Assembly: GCA_002328625.1 (NCBI GenBank)
Contig: DCVC01000010.1
Coordinates: 5,731 to 14,362 of the forward strand
Direction: 5' to 3'
Source of the DNA: Bacteroidales bacterium UBA2198
GTDB taxonomy: Bacteria > Bacteroidota > Bacteroidia > Bacteroidales > VadinHA17
DNA length: 8,632 nt
A model generated the notes under the pieces. That model ran no database searches. It worked only from the letters and a program-made list of their open reading frames with translations, and was not told the DNA's origin. The position numbers and the translations under genes were made by a program. This document shows positions 6,504-8,632 of this stretch, in pieces (position 1 is the stretch's first letter; the number at the start of each line of letters is the position of its first letter).

Positions 6504-8219
6504 CTACTGGACTGCTGCAATGAAGGCAGCGTCAGTGAAGAATTTGGCAAATTCAAGATCTGTTTTGGCATATGCTTTCCAGTCGGCTTTAAAACCAATA
6601 GCTTCTTTAAGTCCGTTAAGCATATAAGTCTTATCATCAAGACGGGCACCAACAATGGCTTTAAGATATGAAGGCTTGCCGCATTTGCAAAGCTCTTTCA
6701 TACTGTCGAGGGTTGCCTTCGCCTTGTTGACATCACCCTTGAGATACTGAGCAAGAGCAAGGTTAAAACAAGGTTCTGTGCCAAAGTTGTTTACTGCTTT
6801 GTCATATTCTCCCTTTGTTATAGCTATAACACCAAGGCCCCATTTTGATTCGTCGGTGGCTGCAGTCATTGAAGTGAAAAGCTCTTCAGCTTTCGCAATA
6901 TCACCTTTAACCAGATAAACAAAACCGATGTTATTCTTAACTACATCATTATTCTGAAGGGCTTTGGCCTTTTCAAATGCTGCAAGAGCTTCGTCAGGTT
7001 TACCTAATCCCAGAAGTGTATGGCCAACATTGTTATGAGCACGGATGCATTTGGGATAGTTTTCTGCTACTGCCTGATAGAACTTAAGTTTTTCATTGGC
7101 ATCGGAGGTAAGGGTTCCGGCATAAAGCATCTCCTCAAGATCAAGAGCTTTGAGATCAGATCTCATAAGTTCAAGAATCTGCTCATCGGTTTTGCCGATC
7201 TTGTCAACATTCACCATCATCTTCGATCTTCTCAGCTTTGGCAGAATGTCAGTTTTAAGAGCTTCAAAAGCTGTTGACATGTTCCTTATTTCCTTTTCAC
7301 GCACTTCAGGGTCGGAATACATCGAAAGAACACGAAGTATAAGCTCCTTGTCAGGTATCAATGAGTTTTCGACTTCGGTTTTGAAGCCATCCCAGTCTTC
7401 TGCCGTGGTAAGTGAGCTGAAGAACCCGTCAGCTTTTGCAGCTTCAATTTTTACAAATTCTCTTTTTATGAATCTGTCTGCTGAAGTGCCCCTGTTTCCT
7501 GACAGTTTTTCATTGAAATCAAATTTTCCGTCAGGGGATGCATATGAGCTCACTACAACACCTTTCAACTGGCGATCGGGATTAGTACTAACCTGACTGA
7601 TATACTCCTTAAGTAATCTGATATCTTCAGATTTGAGTTCGGTACTACGAATATCCGATCTGTTAATAACATAATTGATTTTGGCTGTCTGAGTTTCAGG
7701 AATGATCCTCACAAAGTTATCCTTCATAATAACGGGCATGCCATGTTTTTCAACCAGGGTTGAAGTTGCAATAACACCATCGGCAAGCTTAACAGGCTCA
7801 AAGTCAAGAATTTTATTGCCTGCTGAAGCCTTGGTTCGGAGAACCAGTTCCGACATCTTCATGGCTTCCTTAAAAGGAATTGTGCTTGTGTAGGTGAAAT
7901 CGCCGCCACTGTAGGTGATTACCTTATTGTTGGTCTGTACTTTTTCCCCCTGCAGAACCTGTACTTTATCGAAAGCTGTTTCACCTCCTGCATATGTCAG
8001 AACCGGAGTAACCTCCAGAGTGGCTTTTTTATTGAAATATTTCTCAGGAAATGTGCCCTTGATAGTAACATTAACCATTCCGCCATGAGCTTCAAGTATC
8101 TTTGGTGTAACATCATACCTGATGTCCCCCGCGTCCTTTTTCATCTTATTCAGACCGCTGCATCCTGATAAAACAGCTGCTGCAAGGATAAGGATAAAAT
8201 AGCTTCTGATTTTTTTCAT
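6504..8219 (-). CDS. TPR-repeat lipoprotein with OmpA-like segment
   Basis: A 571-residue exported lipoprotein. The signal peptide (basic MKKIRS, hydrophobic core, lipobox LSGC) puts the lipidated cysteine at C20. The residues after it (SGLNKMKK) lack the acidic cluster linked to surface export in some Bacteroidota, so a periplasm-facing anchor is more likely. Residues about 30-175 look beta-rich with no recognised family. Residues about 176-255 resemble an OmpA-like peptidoglycan-binding core, with VVVSSYASPDG and NEKLSGNRGTSADRFI, although the usual ligand residues are not clearly all present. Residues about 390-500 contain TPR-like helical repeats (AHNNVGHTLLGLGKPDEALAAFEKA and the next copy) that suggest a protein-protein scaffold. 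Near the C-terminus CKCG (511-514) precedes YLKAIVGAR. The role is unknown; an envelope scaffold tying the outer membrane to peptidoglycan is an inference. The ATG at 8219 precedes an ideal signal peptide. Confidence 0.85.
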   Translation of the reverse strand: MKKIRSYFILILAAAVLSGCSGLNKMKKDAGDIRYDVTPKILEAHGGMVNVTIKGTFPEKYFNKKATLEVTPVLTYAGGETAFDKVQVLQGEKVQTNNKVITYSGGDFTYTSTIPFKEAMKMSELVLRTKASAGNKILDFEPVKLADGVIATSTLVEKHGMPVIMKDNFVRIIPETQTAKINYVINRSDIRSTELKSEDIRLLKEYISQVSTNPDRQLKGVVVSSYASPDGKFDFNEKLSGNRGTSADRFIKREFVKIEAAKADGFFSSLTTAEDWDGFKTEVENSLIPDKELILRVLSMYSDPEVREKEIRNMSTAFEALKTDILPKLRRSKMMVNVDKIGKTDEQILELMRSDLKALDLEEMLYAGTLTSDANEKLKFYQAVAENYPKCIRAHNNVGHTLLGLGKPDEALAAFEKAKALQNNDVVKNNIGFVYLVKGDIAKAEELFTSMTAATDESKWGLGVIAITKGEYDKAVNNFGTEPCFNLALAQYLKGDVNKAKATLDSMKELCKCGKPSYLKAIVGARLDDKTYMLNGLKEAIGFKADWKAYAKTDLEFAKFFTDAAFIAAVQ

Positions 8220-8293
8220 AGTTTAAAAATTATTTGTTTATGTCTGGTTTATTTCACATTTGTTTAACGAAATATGACTCTTCGAATTATCCG

Positions 8294-8301
8294 CAAATGT
8301 A
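8294..8301 (-). promoter_or_regulatory. Candidate -7 promoter box of the TPR lipoprotein gene
   Basis: On the minus strand this reads TACATTTG, an exact match to the Bacteroidota -7 consensus TAnnTTTG, about 75 bases upstream of the ATG at 8219. The predicted 5' leader is roughly 65-70 bases. No good -33 TTTG is seen at 19-21 bases. The region between the deoxynucleoside kinase stop and this gene is AT-rich and shows no terminator hairpin, so read-through from the kinase gene is also possible. Confidence 0.35.
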
Positions 8302-8341
8302 TAAAAATACTAACATTATCAGGTAAATTTATGCAATTTAT

Positions 8342-8632
8342 TTATAAAATCACCTTATTAATTCCTTTTGTATAATCTTTGTTGAAAACAATATCGACAA
8401 TTTTTTCATAATCTTCTGCATTTTCTACAAAGTCAATATTGTTTGAATCTATAATTACATATCTGTTATCAGTATTTTGTTTGAAAAAAGAAAAATAGCT
8501 GTTCTGTATCTTCTGAAGATAATCTCTGGTTATCGAACTTTCATAGCCACGCCCGCGTTTTTTGATATTCTCCAGTAACCTTTCCGGATCTAGATGAAGG
8601 TAAACATACATATCAGGCTTAGGTAATGATCC
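8342..8632 (-). CDS. Deoxynucleoside kinase, C-terminal part (5' end missing)
   Basis: The last 96 residues of a P-loop deoxynucleoside kinase (dCK/dGK family), which phosphorylates salvaged deoxynucleosides with ATP in the cytoplasm. The frame is open to the right edge, and the N-terminal P-loop lies outside. The visible segment starts GSLPKPDMYVYLHLDPE, the conserved strand before the LID region. It continues with ERLLENIKKRGRGYES, whose arginines correspond to the family's ATP-binding LID, and with YLQKIQNSYFSFF. A homologous C-terminal strand, RYVIIDSNNIDFV, follows. An internal ATG at 8611 is not the true start, because family homology continues upstream of it. Family members in this phylum are about 200 residues, so roughly half is present. 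Substrate preference (dA, dG or dC) cannot be judged from this part. Confidence 0.9.
   Translation of the reverse strand, partial: GSLPKPDMYVYLHLDPERLLENIKKRGRGYESSITRDYLQKIQNSYFSFFKQNTDNRYVIIDSNNIDFVENAEDYEKIVDIVFNKDYTKGINKVIL

Noticed and set aside
7150..7596. A 148-codon open frame on the plus strand inside the lipoprotein gene
   Set aside because: It is antisense to a clearly coding frame, its product has no recognisable motif, and similar shadow frames are expected opposite AT-moderate genes.
1..8632. CRISPR arrays, tRNA or rRNA genes, insertion sequences, integrase genes, defence systems
   Set aside because: No spaced direct repeats, no cloverleaf-like or conserved rRNA segments, and no transposase, integrase or defence motifs were seen on either strand.

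Overview
The window looks like ordinary chromosomal housekeeping DNA from a member of the Bacteroidota, probably Bacteroidales-like. This rests on the style of the proteins (PriA, SucC, the TPR/OmpA-like lipoprotein, the orphan hybrid kinase), starts without strong Shine-Dalgarno sequences, and two exact matches to the Bacteroidota -7 promoter element TAnnTTTG. Genus-level placement is not possible by eye. I see no rRNA, tRNA, CRISPR array, integrase, transposase, phage gene or defence gene, and no stretch longer than about 300 bases without a gene.

Layout, left to right. (1) 1-1763, minus: the N-terminal two thirds or so of the replication-restart helicase PriA, running off the left edge. 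(2) 1853-3796, minus: a membrane-bound PAS hybrid sensor kinase with a C-terminal receiver domain. It lies 89 bases upstream of priA on the same strand. (3) 3886-4603, plus, divergent from the kinase: two compact iron-sulfur protein genes. The first encodes a YjdI-type 4Fe-4S domain fused to a CDGSH domain, and the second a free-standing CDGSH protein. (4) 4639-5835, minus: sucC, the succinyl-CoA ligase beta subunit, with no sucD beside it. (5) 5938-6471, plus, divergent from sucC: a small SPOUT/TrmH-family RNA 2'-O-methyltransferase. (6) 6504-8219, minus: a lipoprotein with an OmpA-like segment and TPR-like repeats. Its terminator lies inside the end of the methyltransferase gene. (7) 8342-8632, minus: the C-terminal part of a deoxynucleoside kinase, running off the right edge.

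Functionally the genes are mostly unrelated core functions: DNA restart, TCA cycle, RNA modification, nucleotide salvage and envelope. The one cluster that may form a unit is the kinase/iron-sulfur divergent pair around 3797-3885, but any regulatory link between them is inference. I found no convincing previously undescribed system. The points most worth a second look are the tandem CDGSH arrangement, the start site of the kinase gene, the terminator embedded in a coding end, and the inverted repeat between sucC and the methyltransferase gene.
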